Positions 48,915-57,399 of a DNA stretch of 64,000 nt are shown piece after piece. Origin of the DNA: Streptomyces acidiscabies (GTDB lineage: Bacteria > Actinomycetota > Actinomycetes > Streptomycetales > Streptomycetaceae); the NCBI RefSeq assembly GCF_020010905.1, contig NZ_JAGJBY010000001.1, forward strand, positions 4,794,001 to 4,858,000, given 5' to 3'. Each line of letters starts with the position of its first letter. Position 1 is the first letter of the stretch. The translations under genes were made by a program, and so were the position numbers. A model generated the notes under the pieces. The model saw nothing but the letters and a program-made list of their open reading frames with translations, searched no databases and had not been told where the DNA came from.

Positions 48915-51194
48915 TTGCCCCGGCGACCCCGCCTTCTCCCCCGGCGCAGACGCGCTACGCTCCTCGCCCTCACCGCAGCCGGCGCCCTGCTGGCCGTCGG
49001 CACCCAGACCGGCGGCGCCACGGCCGCGCCCGACGCCGGTGCCGGCGCGGGCAAGAAGATCAGTGCGATACCCCGCGCAGGCGCAGCCCAGCTCACCCTG
49101 ACGCCCGCTCAGCGCACGAGCCTCCTCAAGAGCGCCACCGCCTCGGCCGCGACCACCGCCCGCAGCCTCGCCCTCGGCACCCAGGAGAAACTCGTCGCCC
49201 GCGACGTCATCAAGGACGCCGACGGCACCGTCCACACCCGCTACGAGCGCACCTACGCCGGTCTGCCCGTCCTCGGCGGCGACCTCGTCGTGCACACCGC
49301 GACCAGCGGCCGTACGACGACGTCCAAGGCGTACGAGGCGAAGCTCGCCGTCCCCTCGCTCACCCCGAAGATCTCCGCCGCCACCGCGTCGGGCAAGGCG
49401 CTCGGCGCCGCGAAGAACGCCGACGTCGCCAAGGGCGAGGCCGAGAAGGCGCCCCGTCTCGTCGTGTGGGCCGGGGAGGGCAAGCCGGTCCTCGCCTGGG
49501 AGACCACCGTCCACGGCACGCAGGCCGACGGCACCCCGAGCGAGCTGCGCGTCGTCAGCGACGCGGCCTCCGGCAAGCAGCTCCTCGCCGAGGAAGGCGT
49601 CCACACCGGCACCGGCACCGGCCAGTACAACGGCGCGGTCCCGGTCGGCTCGACGCTGTCGGGATCGACGTACCAGCTCGTCGACGGCGACCGCGCGGGC
49701 CACCGCACCTACGACCTCAACCAGGGCACCTCCGGCACCGGCACCCTCTTCACCGACGCCGACGACGTCTGGGGCAACGGCCTGCAGAGCAACCGGCAGA
49801 CCGCCGGCGTCGACGTCGCGTTCGGCGCGGCGGCCACCTGGGACTACTACAAGAACGTCTTCGGCCGCAACGGCATCCGCAACGACGGCGTCGCCGCCTA
49901 CAGCCGCGCCCACTACGGCAGCTCCTACGTCAACGCGTTCTGGCAGGACTCCTGCTTCTGCATGACGTACGGCGACGGCTCCGGCAACAACAACCCGCTC
50001 ACCTCCCTCGACGTCGCCGCGCACGAGATGACACACGGCGTCACCGCCGCGACGGCGAACCTCGACTACTCCGGCGAGTCCGGCGGCCTCAACGAGGCGA
50101 CGTCCGACATCTTCGCCGCCGCCGTCGAGTTCTACGAGAACACCCCCGCCGACCCCGGTGACTACTTCGTCGGCGAGAAGATCGACATCAACGGCGACGG
50201 CACGCCGCTGCGGTACATGGACAAGCCCTCCAAGGACGGCGCCTCGTACGACAGCTGGAGCTCCTCCCTCGGCGGCGTCGACGTCCACTACTCCTCCGGT
50301 CCCGCCAACCACTTCTTCTACCTGCTGAGCGAGGGCAGCGGCGCCAAGACCGTCAACGGCGTCGCCTACGACAGCCCGACCTCCGACGGCAAGCCGGTCA
50401 CCGGCATCGGCATCCAGAACGCCGCGAAGATCTGGTACCGGGCGCTGACGACGTACATGACGTCCTCCACCGACTACGCGGGCGCGCGCGTCGCCACGCT
50501 GTCGGCCGCCACCGACCTCTTCGGCGCCTACAGCCCGACCTACCTCGCCGTCGCCGACGCGTGGGCCGGGATCAACGTCGGCAACCGCATCGCCCTCGGC
50601 GTCAACGTCGCGCCGATCCCCGCGCAGGTCTCCGGCGTCGGGCAGAGCGTCTCCCTCCAGGTCGACGCGTACACCACCAACACCGGTGCCGGTCTGACCT
50701 ACGAGGCCACCGGGCTGCCCGCCGGTCTCTCCATCAGCCCCACCGGCCTCATCTCCGGCGTTCCGACGACCCTCGGGGCCGGCGACGTCACCGTCAAGGT
50801 CACCGACGCCACCGGCGCGTCCGTCTCGCTGACCTTCAACTGGCGGGTCGCCAACATCTACGCCAGCTCCACCCGCGTCGACATCCCCGACAACGGGGCC
50901 GCCGTCGAGTCGCCCATCACCATCACCGGCCGCGCGGGCAACGCCTCCGCGACCACCGAGGTGTACGTCAACATCGTCCACACCTACCGGGGCGACCTGA
51001 AGGTCGACCTGGTCGCGCCCGACGGGACGGTTTACTCGCTGCTGAACCGCGCCGGCGGCTCCGCGGACAACGTCGACCAGACGTTCACCGTCAACGCGTC
51101 GTCCGAAGCGGTCAACGGGACCTGGAAGCTGCGGGTCCAGGACCAGGCTTCGATCGACGTCGGGTACATCCAGCGGTGGCAGATCACACCGTGA
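48915..51194 (+). CDS. Secreted M4 neutral metalloprotease (thermolysin family)
   Basis: A 759-residue pre-pro-protease. Signal peptide about 1-38 (twin-Arg-rich start, LLALTAAGALLAVG). FTP and PepSY-type propeptide about 60-225 (TRYERTYAGLPVLGGDLVVHT). M4 catalytic domain about 240-560 with zinc motif HEMTH (His370, Glu371, His374) and GGLNEATSD (third ligand Glu394). An Ig/putative cadherin-like domain (about 575-650; GLTYEATGLPAGLSISPTG) and a C-terminal P-domain (IVHTYRGDLKVDLVAPDG) follow. The start is TTG 48915: AAGGAG lies 6 bases upstream, and it gives a normal signal peptide. Extracellular proteolysis, possibly exposing glycans for the glycan locus. Confidence 0.92.
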   Translation: MPRRPRLLPRRRRATLLALTAAGALLAVGTQTGGATAAPDAGAGAGKKISAIPRAGAAQLTLTPAQRTSLLKSATASAATTARSLALGTQEKLVARDVIKDADGTVHTRYERTYAGLPVLGGDLVVHTATSGRTTTSKAYEAKLAVPSLTPKISAATASGKALGAAKNADVAKGEAEKAPRLVVWAGEGKPVLAWETTVHGTQADGTPSELRVVSDAASGKQLLAEEGVHTGTGTGQYNGAVPVGSTLSGSTYQLVDGDRAGHRTYDLNQGTSGTGTLFTDADDVWGNGLQSNRQTAGVDVAFGAAATWDYYKNVFGRNGIRNDGVAAYSRAHYGSSYVNAFWQDSCFCMTYGDGSGNNNPLTSLDVAAHEMTHGVTAATANLDYSGESGGLNEATSDIFAAAVEFYENTPADPGDYFVGEKIDINGDGTPLRYMDKPSKDGASYDSWSSSLGGVDVHYSSGPANHFFYLLSEGSGAKTVNGVAYDSPTSDGKPVTGIGIQNAAKIWYRALTTYMTSSTDYAGARVATLSAATDLFGAYSPTYLAVADAWAGINVGNRIALGVNVAPIPAQVSGVGQSVSLQVDAYTTNTGAGLTYEATGLPAGLSISPTGLISGVPTTLGAGDVTVKVTDATGASVSLTFNWRVANIYASSTRVDIPDNGAAVESPITITGRAGNASATTEVYVNIVHTYRGDLKVDLVAPDGTVYSLLNRAGGSADNVDQTFTVNASSEAVNGTWKLRVQDQASIDVGYIQRWQITP

Positions 51195-51211
51195 CGCTCT
51201 GATCGTTCGGT

Positions 51212-51243
51212 ACGCCCGGTCTCTCTTCGGAGGGGCCGGGCGT
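51212..51243. terminator. UUCG-capped bidirectional terminator
   Basis: ACGCCCGG / CCGGGCGT arms (51212-51219, 51236-51243) continue inward through TCTCTC / GAGGGG pairs (two G-T wobbles) to a TTCG tetraloop. This 14-bp stem lies between the convergent M4 protease and GNAT genes. Confidence 0.88.
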
Positions 51244-51280
51244 GCTGGTGTGCGGTGGGTTGAGGCAGAGGGGGGCGGGC

Positions 51281-52207
51281 TCAGGTGAGGGTGACCTCCC
51301 AGGTGTCCACCGCGAAGTGCACCGTCATCCCGTGGCGTGCGTACAGCGCCGGTGCGCCCGTCGTGTTGTCGGTGTCCACGCCAAGGCCCACCGTGTCGCG
51401 GCCCAGTTCGGCGAACGTCGCGAACGCGTGCCGCAGGAGCAGGCCCGCGAGCCCCTGGCCGCGCGCTTCGCGCAGGACGCCGATGCTGCGGATCCAGCCC
51501 ATCGCCGTACGGTCGTTGCGGGCGAGGAGGAAGCCGACGTCTTGTTTTTGACCGGTGCCGGCGATCCACACCAGCGACCAGTCGATCCGGTCGCCGTCGA
51601 CGTCGTGGAACCACTGCTCGTACGTACGCGGCTGGAAGTCGAAGTGCTCGGCGAACGTGGCCTGGTAGAGGGCGTGGACCAGGCGGCGGTCCTCCTCGGT
51701 GACGCAGGCTCGCAGCCGTACGCCGTCGGGGAGTTGGACGGGGTGGTCCTGCTCGGGATCGACCGGCCTGTGCAGTACGTGGTATCTGCGGACGACGTCC
51801 CAGCCGCGAGCCGTCAGCACTTCCTGGTCGAGCGTCGCGCGGACGTTGAGGTAGAGGTGGACGACAGCTCGCTCGGCCCCGTTCGACCGGGCCTTCTCCA
51901 GGGCCCTCGTCTCCATCGCGGCCAGGACACTCCGGCCGGCCTCCTGGGGCTCGGGGAGGACATAGTGGTCGATGTCGATCCGCTCGCCCTCCGACTCGTC
52001 CCACAACAGGCCGTAGACGACGAGGAGTTCACCGTCGAAGGCGAGCCATGAGTCGTGGGCCAGGTCGGTGTCGGGGTGTTTGAGGTCGGCCTCGACGGTG
52101 TGCTGGTCCGTTTCGGGGCGGCCGACCTCGATCACGTCGATCGCGTTGAGGAGGGCGGTGATCTCGGGGGCGTCTTCGAGGGTGGCCGGGCGTATGAGGT
52201 ACGGCAT
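51281..52207 (-). CDS. GNAT-family N-acetyltransferase (two GNAT domains)
   Basis: A 308-residue protein with two GNAT folds. The N-terminal half (IRPATLEDAPEITALLNAIDV ... AVVHLYLNVRATLDQEVLTARGW) is degenerate. The C-terminal half has the acetyl-CoA loop IRSIGVLREARGQGLAGLLL and VGLGVDTDNTTGAPALYARHGM. Such tandem GNATs are common in Streptomyces, often related to mycothiol-synthase-like or resistance acetyltransferases. No ribosome-binding site is seen before ATG 52207, so it may be leaderless. Substrate unknown. Confidence 0.85.
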   Translation of the reverse strand: MPYLIRPATLEDAPEITALLNAIDVIEVGRPETDQHTVEADLKHPDTDLAHDSWLAFDGELLVVYGLLWDESEGERIDIDHYVLPEPQEAGRSVLAAMETRALEKARSNGAERAVVHLYLNVRATLDQEVLTARGWDVVRRYHVLHRPVDPEQDHPVQLPDGVRLRACVTEEDRRLVHALYQATFAEHFDFQPRTYEQWFHDVDGDRIDWSLVWIAGTGQKQDVGFLLARNDRTAMGWIRSIGVLREARGQGLAGLLLRHAFATFAELGRDTVGLGVDTDNTTGAPALYARHGMTVHFAVDTWEVTLT

Positions 52208-52275
52208 GGTGTCAGGGTCGGGGGGGTGGGGCGGGGGTCGCAAACGAATTTCGGTGCGGTCGGCTTCGCGTGCGG

Positions 52276-53178
52276 TCAGGCCCGTCCGGTCGCCTGGTGG
52301 CAGGCGTGTATGTAGTCCTTCACCAGGGGGCGGTGGTCGTCGGTGCGCCAGGCGAGTGCGAGGCGGCTGGGGGAGAGGCCGTGCACCGGGCGGGTGGTGA
52401 CGCCGTCGAGGGCGATCAGTGGTGCGTTTCCGCTGGCCAGCAGGCAGATGCCGCGTCCGTCCACGAGGGCTTCGTACGTTTCCTCGGTGCCGGCTATTTC
52501 GGCTCCGATGCGGGGTGGTCTGCCGTTGCGGGCGTCCAGTGCGAGCCAGTGGTCCCGGAGTATTCCGGCGCTCTTCGGCAGTGCGAGGAAGGGTTCGTCG
52601 AGGAGGTCGGTGAAGTCGACGGTGTCCCGGGCGGCCAGCGGGTGGTTCTGGGGGAGGGCGACCAGGCGTGGTTCCTCGGCGACCACGAGCCAGGTGTAGC
52701 GGTCGGGGTCGGGCAGGGGGAGCCAGACGAAGGCGAGGTCGCTGGAGGCGTCGGTGAGGCCTGCGGTCGGGTCCTCCCAGCTGATCTGGCGCAGTTTCAC
52801 GGTGGCGTCGGGGTGGAGGTCGGTGAACCGGGATCTGATCGCGGGGAGCAGGCCGCCGCGGCCCGGGCTGGTGCTCATCCCTATGACGAGAGTTGTGCGC
52901 TGACCGGCTTTGGCGGCCTCGACCGCCTTGTGCGCGGTGTCCCAGGCGGCCAGTATCTCGCGGGCGTGGGGGAGCAGCGCGGCGCCCACCGGGGTGAGCC
53001 GGACCTCTCGCCGGTCGCGCTCGAACAGCGGTGCGCCTAGCTGCCGTTCCGGCATCCGGATCTGTTTGCTCAGCGCGGGCTGGGAGATGAACAGCCGCTC
53101 GGCGGCGCGTGTGAAGTGCAGTTCGTCCGCGACGGCGGCGAAGTAGCGAAGGTCTCTTCCGTGCACGTCCATAGCCAT
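52276..53178 (-). CDS. LysR-family transcriptional regulator
   Basis: A 300-residue LysR-type regulator. The N-terminal HTH is RYFAAVADELHFTRAAERLFISQPALSKQI with the usual following REVRLTPVGAALLPHAREIL. The C-terminal periplasmic-binding-like effector domain runs from about 90 to 290. Start is ATG 53178 or ATG 53172. It is divergent from the SDR gene with a 90-bp shared spacer, the classical LysR arrangement, so that gene is the likely target. Confidence 0.9.
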   Translation of the reverse strand: MAMDVHGRDLRYFAAVADELHFTRAAERLFISQPALSKQIRMPERQLGAPLFERDRREVRLTPVGAALLPHAREILAAWDTAHKAVEAAKAGQRTTLVIGMSTSPGRGGLLPAIRSRFTDLHPDATVKLRQISWEDPTAGLTDASSDLAFVWLPLPDPDRYTWLVVAEEPRLVALPQNHPLAARDTVDFTDLLDEPFLALPKSAGILRDHWLALDARNGRPPRIGAEIAGTEETYEALVDGRGICLLASGNAPLIALDGVTTRPVHGLSPSRLALAWRTDDHRPLVKDYIHACHQATGRA

Positions 53179-53268
53179 GGGTTATCACAAGGGGTCTTGG
53201 ACGGGTGAACGCGGCTGGCGGCAGGGTGGGGCCTGAGAGATCCGCAGTACTTACGGGAGGGACGTCCG

Positions 53269-54096
53269 ATGAGCAAGGTGTGGCTGGTGACCGGGGCGAG
53301 CAGCGGGTTCGGCCGGGCGATCGCCGAGGCGGCGGTTGCTGCCGGGGACGTGGTCGTGGCGACCGCGCGCCGTGTCGATGCGCTGGCGGGGCTGGTTGCC
53401 GCGCATCCCGGGCAGGTGGAGGCGCTGGCGCTCGATGTGACCGACAGTGCGGGGATCGAGGTTGTCGTGCGGGATGTGACGGATCGGCACGGGCGGATCG
53501 ACGTTCTGGTCAACAATGCCGGGCGTAGTCATGTGGGTGCTGCTGAGGAGACCAGCGACGCCGAGCTGCGGTCCCTGTTCGACCTGCACTTCTTCGGGCC
53601 CGCCGCGCTGGTTCGGGCCGTGCTGCCGCACATGCGTGCCCGGCGCAGTGGCGCGATCGTCCAGATGAGCAGCATGGGCGGTCAGATGTCCTTCTCCGGG
53701 TTCTCGGCCTACAGCGGGACCAAGTTCGCGCTGGAAGGGTTCTCGGAGGCGCTGGTCGAGGAGGTGCGTCCGCTCGGTATCAAGGTGCTGATCGTGGAGC
53801 CCGGTGCCTTCCGTACCAGCTTGATGGGCAATATCAGCGTCAGTGAGGAGATCGCCGACTACGCCGGGACGGTCGGCCCCACCCGGCGGATGACCCAGAC
53901 TGCCGGCGGCACGGAACCGGGCGACCCGGCCAAGGCTGCGGCGGCGATCCTGGCGGCCCTGGACGCCGAGCAGACCCCGCTGCATCTGCCCCTGGGCGGC
54001 GACGCGGTCGACGCGGTCCTCGCCCACCTCGACGCCGTCCGCTCCGATGTCACCGCCTGGGAGAAGACGGCCCGCGACACCGCCTACCCGAGCTAG
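53269..54096 (+). CDS. SDR-family oxidoreductase
   Basis: A 275-residue classical short-chain dehydrogenase/reductase. Cofactor motif TGASSGFGRAIAEA near the N-terminus, VNNAGRSHVGA, catalytic Ser in QMSSMGGQMSF, and YSGTKFALEGFSEAL with Tyr-x3-Lys. TGASSGFG with EGFSEAL is typical of the retinol-dehydrogenase-like 'oxidoreductase' group widespread in Streptomyces. GGGAGGGAC precedes ATG 53269. Probably controlled by the divergent LysR regulator. Substrate not assignable. Confidence 0.9.
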   Translation: MSKVWLVTGASSGFGRAIAEAAVAAGDVVVATARRVDALAGLVAAHPGQVEALALDVTDSAGIEVVVRDVTDRHGRIDVLVNNAGRSHVGAAEETSDAELRSLFDLHFFGPAALVRAVLPHMRARRSGAIVQMSSMGGQMSFSGFSAYSGTKFALEGFSEALVEEVRPLGIKVLIVEPGAFRTSLMGNISVSEEIADYAGTVGPTRRMTQTAGGTEPGDPAKAAAAILAALDAEQTPLHLPLGGDAVDAVLAHLDAVRSDVTAWEKTARDTAYPS

Positions 54097-54310
54097 GCCC
54101 GGAGGGCGGGGCGCGGGCGGGCGTGAGGGTGGTCCGCTCCCCGAACTCCAAGGTCCGGCAATGCACTTGCCACCCCACTCCCGGCCTCCGGCAATCCGTG
54201 CCTCAAGCTGTCACCTCCTTCGGCAAAGACGTCTATCCGCGTAGAACCCCGGGATGCTGTCATGTGCGCGACCGCCCGGACTGTTGCCGGGCCTTCTCGG
54301 GAGACCCCCC

Positions 54311-54835
54311 ATGTCCCGTACCACCCGTCCCGTGGTGACCGCCCTCTCCGCCTTCGCCCTCGCCGCCGCCGGACTCACGTTCACGGCGGGTACGGCTCAC
54401 GCGCAGTCGTGCAGCCAGTCGTACCTTCCCCTCCCCGACCCCTCCTGCCAGCCCGGCGCCCTCAACCCCGATGTCACTCAGGACACCATCGGCTCCACCA
54501 TCTGCGTCTCCGGGTGGACCGCGACCGTCCGTCCCTCCAGCTCGTACACGACCGCCCTGAAGAAGCAGCAGATAGTCGAGTACGGCTACAGCGACACCAG
54601 CACCGCCGACTACGAGGAGGACCACTTCATCCCCCTCGAACTCGGCGGCGCCCCCAAGGACCCCCTGAACCTGTGGCCGGAGCCCGAGTACGGCGACAAG
54701 ACCGCCGGTAACAAGGACACCGTCGAGAACAAGCTCAAGAAGGCCGTCTGCGCGGGCCAGGTCAACCTGACCGACGCGCAGAACGCGATCGCCTCGGACT
54801 GGACGACAGCACTGTCGGACCTCGGTCTGAGCTGA
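54311..54835 (+). CDS. Small secreted HNH-like protein
   Basis: A 174-residue exported protein. Signal peptide about 1-31 (LSAFALAAAGLTFTAGTAHA). The mature part has four Cys and an HNH-endonuclease-like core: EEDHFIPLELGGAPKDPLNLWPEP is split here as DHFIPLELGG (104-113) and NLWPEP (120-125), matching the DHxxPL...NLW pattern. The C-terminus is helical (ENKLKKAVCAGQVNLTDAQ). Family members occur in many actinobacteria without a proven function. A secreted nuclease, or nuclease-fold protein, is plausible. ATG 54311 lies after GGGAGACC. Imperfect hairpin CTGACC/GGTCAG at 54832-54856 follows. Confidence 0.7.
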   Translation: MSRTTRPVVTALSAFALAAAGLTFTAGTAHAQSCSQSYLPLPDPSCQPGALNPDVTQDTIGSTICVSGWTATVRPSSSYTTALKKQQIVEYGYSDTSTADYEEDHFIPLELGGAPKDPLNLWPEPEYGDKTAGNKDTVENKLKKAVCAGQVNLTDAQNAIASDWTTALSDLGLS

Positions 54836-54852
54836 CCCGGCGCAGGGGGCGG

Positions 54853-55929
54853 TCAGGTCTCCTGGAGCGGCGCGTACGCGTCGGCGCTCAGGCCGAACGT
54901 CCAGGCCACCCCCTCTCGCGCGGTGCGCGTACGCGGCGGCACCCGCAGCCAGTACACGTTCCGTGAACCGTCCGGCTCCGGCGTGGAGTTGACGACCTCG
55001 ACCATCACCACGGGCTCGTCGATGCCCATCTCGATCCGCCACAGGACGCCGGTCCCGTCCCGGTGGACCGGCTGCGCGCCCGAGTCGGCGAGGTACCGCT
55101 CGTACCCGTAGAACTCCAGCATCACGCGCCGCAGTTCGGCGTTCTCCTCGGCCTGGATGCGCTGCGGCACCAGCGTGCGCAGCTCGTCGAGGAAGTCCGG
55201 CGGCACCGGCATTCCGCGCCACGCGCACAGCGCGAACCCGTCGGGGAACGCCAGCGCCGGACCGTCCCCCCGGTCGAGCCGCCCCGCCTCGTCACGGTGC
55301 AGTTCGGTGGGCCGCTCGCAGATCACGGCGACCTTCTCGAAGGCCCACCACCACCCGGCGCTGCGACAGACCTCGGCGAGCCCGTCCAACGGCCCCTCGG
55401 CACCAGGCTGTTCAGTCAGGCTCCCGCGCGCCGGAAGCGGCGTGGTGCCGTCGTCCGGCAGCCCCGCGTCACCGGATGCCGAGCCACCCGCGAACGCCGC
55501 CAGCCACGGCGCGTCATGCTGCCCCAGCATCGCGTCCAGCAGAATCAGCCGAGCCTGTCCCGCCCGCTGCCTGCCGACCTCCTCCAGCACGCCCTCCCGG
55601 ATCCGCTCGACCAGCGACTGGGTCAGCTCCCACAGCCGGCCGCCGGTCGCGGACCAGTGCGCGGACCACCCCTCCGGCCCCAACTCGCCGTGCAGCCGCC
55701 GTCGTTCGACCGCCCACGGCTCACTGCGCACGGCCTCGCGGACACTCGCCCCGGGAGCGGCCAGCCCGCCGACCACGGCCACGCCCTCCAGGGGCGAGCC
55801 CGCCCACAGGACCCGCTCCGGCTCGGCCAGCCCCGCCCGCCGGTACGCGAGCCGGACGCCCGCCTCGGCCCGCGCCCGGTCCGCCGGAACCGCCGACGCC
55901 GCACAGGCACGCCACTCGTTCACGTTCAT
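54853..55929 (-). CDS. DUF6745-like protein
   Basis: A 358-residue protein matching the DUF6745 pattern. WWWAFEKVAVICERPTELHRDE and LFPDGFALCAWRG-like text (FPDGFALCAWRGMPVPPDF) are followed by AEENAELRRVMLEFYGYERYL and DGTGVLWRI, with the C-terminal TPEPDGSRNVYWLRVPP segment. The N-terminal ~200 residues are helical and more variable. Function unknown. It follows the 108-residue gene by 12 bp and shares its promoter, which is divergent from and of the same type as that of the STM4015 operon. Confidence 0.75.
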   Translation of the reverse strand: MNVNEWRACAASAVPADRARAEAGVRLAYRRAGLAEPERVLWAGSPLEGVAVVGGLAAPGASVREAVRSEPWAVERRRLHGELGPEGWSAHWSATGGRLWELTQSLVERIREGVLEEVGRQRAGQARLILLDAMLGQHDAPWLAAFAGGSASGDAGLPDDGTTPLPARGSLTEQPGAEGPLDGLAEVCRSAGWWWAFEKVAVICERPTELHRDEAGRLDRGDGPALAFPDGFALCAWRGMPVPPDFLDELRTLVPQRIQAEENAELRRVMLEFYGYERYLADSGAQPVHRDGTGVLWRIEMGIDEPVVMVEVVNSTPEPDGSRNVYWLRVPPRTRTAREGVAWTFGLSADAYAPLQET

Positions 55930-55941
55930 CGTCAAGACCCC

Positions 55942-56268
55942 TCAGTCCGCCACGATCCGCACCGACCCGGGCACGTACTCCCGCTGCCGGATCACCCGGT
56001 ACCACCCCGCCGGGAGCACGATCGTCGCGTGCTCCTCGTGAACCACCCGCCCGCCCTTGGGCACATGCAGCAGCATCGGCCCGAACGGCCCCGACTCCCG
56101 CACGAGGTCCCCCGGACCCACCACCGCATGCGCGTGCCCGGTCACCTCGCCCAGCGCCAGCACCAGCCGCCCCCGCCCGTCCCGCGCCTCTCTCGGCGCC
56201 CGCTCCACATGCGCCGGAACGGCCTCTTCGGCGACGGACACGATCAGTACGTCTCCCTGCCGGTACAT
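55942..56268 (-). CDS. Small conserved protein upstream of DUF6745 gene
   Basis: A 108-residue, mostly beta-strand protein. MYRQGDVLIVSVAEEAVP begins it, and the centre carries GEVTGHAHAVVG. VVHEEHATIVLPAGWYRVIRQREY is the best conserved-looking part. The pattern GHAHAV...EHATI with HEEH suggests a small cupin-like or metal-binding barrel. I recognise the type as regularly paired with DUF6745 genes in Streptomyces. First gene behind the minus-strand TTGTCAGTG promoter at 56325-56347. Confidence 0.65.
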   Translation of the reverse strand: MYRQGDVLIVSVAEEAVPAHVERAPREARDGRGRLVLALGEVTGHAHAVVGPGDLVRESGPFGPMLLHVPKGGRVVHEEHATIVLPAGWYRVIRQREYVPGSVRIVAD

Positions 56269-56324
56269 GGACACACCCCCTCCAACTCGACCGCGGCGCA
56301 CCTCGCGCCGCCCTCATGACCACG

Positions 56325-56347
56325 ACCGTACGACCCACCACTGACAA
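56325..56347 (-). promoter_or_regulatory. RecA-NDp-like promoter (DUF6745 side)
   Basis: On the minus strand TTGTCAGTG (56347-56339), 8-nt spacer, TACGGT (56330-56325): an exact fit to TTGTCRGTG-N8-TAnnnT, the LexA-independent DNA-damage promoter recognised with PafBC in mycobacteria. Predicted leader of about 50 nt to ATG 56268. Confidence 0.65.
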
Positions 56348-56376
56348 CGCCCCCGAACCCCGCCCCCGGCACCGCG

Positions 56377-56399
56377 TTGTCAGTGGCGGTTGGTACAAC
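56377..56399 (+). promoter_or_regulatory. RecA-NDp-like promoter (STM4015 side)
   Basis: TTGTCAGTG (56377-56385), 8-nt spacer, TACAAC (56394-56399). Only the last -10 base differs from the motif. With its divergent partner it forms a perfect 13-bp inverted repeat (56338-56350 and 56374-56386), 23 bp apart. Predicted leader of about 37 nt to ATG 56443. Confidence 0.62.
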
Positions 56400-56442
56400 T
56401 TGCGGCAACAGGCCACAACCGCCGCGAGCATGGAGCCGTCGC

Positions 56443-57399
56443 ATGACCGTCCACGAGCACCTGAAGACCTTCCACCGGCTGCCGGTCCGCGCGATCCCGC
56501 ACCCGAAGGACAACAGGCCGCAGCCCGACGCGGACGCCTGCGCCTGGCGCATCGCAAGCGAGGTGTACGACTCCGGCGAGGAGTGGACGGCCGTCTTCGC
56601 CCGCTTCCTCGACACCGTCGACAGCGCGCAGGTGAAGGCGATCGTGGTCGGCGCCTGGGAGGAGGCGTACGAGACGGACCCGGCGGCCGTGATCGAGGCG
56701 ATCGTCGCCGCCAAGGACCGGCTGCCCGCGCTGCGCGCGCTGTTCCTCGGGGACATGACGTCGGAGGAGTGTGAGATCTCCTGGATCCAGCAGACGGACG
56801 TCACCCCGCTGCTGACGGCCTTCCCGGAGCTGGAGGAGCTGGGCACGCGCGGCGGCCAGGACCTGGCGATCGACAGCGTCACGCACACCGCGCTGCGCCG
56901 CCTGACGATGGAGTCCGGCGGCCTGCCCGCGAGCGTGGTGCGCGGGGTCGCCGCGTGCGACTTCCCGGCCCTGGAACACCTCGACCTGTGGCTCGGCACG
57001 CCCGACTACGGCGGCGACGCCGAGATCGGCGACCTGGCGCCGATCCTGTCCGGCGCCCGCCTGCCGAGCCTGCGTCACCTCGCGCTGCACAACAGCGAGA
57101 TGCAGGACCAGGTCGCCGCAGCCGTCGCCGCCGCACCGGTCGTCGCCCGCCTGGAGTCCCTCGACCTGTCGATGGGCATCCTCACCGACGACGGCGCCGC
57201 CGCCCTCCTCACCGGCCAGCCCCTCACCCACCTGAAGACGCTCGACCTGCACTACAACTACCTGACCGCCCCCGTGCGCGAGCGCCTCACCGACACCCTG
57301 ACCCCGGCGGGCGTCGACCTCTTCCTCGACCGCGACGACGCGGAGGACGACGAAGAGGACGACGGCACGGTGTGGCGTTACGTGGCCGTGGGGGAGTGA
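56443..57399 (+). CDS. STM4015-family leucine-rich-repeat protein
   Basis: A 318-residue protein of the STM4015 family. The N-terminal half is a small alpha/beta domain (WTAVFARFLDTVDSAQVKAIVVGAWEEAY when read in short pieces) that measures 'regions' like bacterial LRR-associated domains. The C-terminal half consists of irregular leucine-rich repeats (ALEHLDLWLG, LPSLRHLALHNSEM, ARLESLDLSMG, HLKTLDLHYNYL). An acidic tail (DDAEDDEEDD) follows. Probably a protein-protein scaffold. First gene of the five-gene STM401x operon, driven by a DNA-damage-type promoter. Its stop overlaps the next GTG (GTGA). Confidence 0.85.
   Translation: MTVHEHLKTFHRLPVRAIPHPKDNRPQPDADACAWRIASEVYDSGEEWTAVFARFLDTVDSAQVKAIVVGAWEEAYETDPAAVIEAIVAAKDRLPALRALFLGDMTSEECEISWIQQTDVTPLLTAFPELEELGTRGGQDLAIDSVTHTALRRLTMESGGLPASVVRGVAACDFPALEHLDLWLGTPDYGGDAEIGDLAPILSGARLPSLRHLALHNSEMQDQVAAAVAAAPVVARLESLDLSMGILTDDGAAALLTGQPLTHLKTLDLHYNYLTAPVRERLTDTLTPAGVDLFLDRDDAEDDEEDDGTVWRYVAVGE

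Noticed and set aside
53172..53268. Specific LysR T-N11-A operator
   Set aside because: Several weak matches exist in the 90-bp spacer and none stands out.
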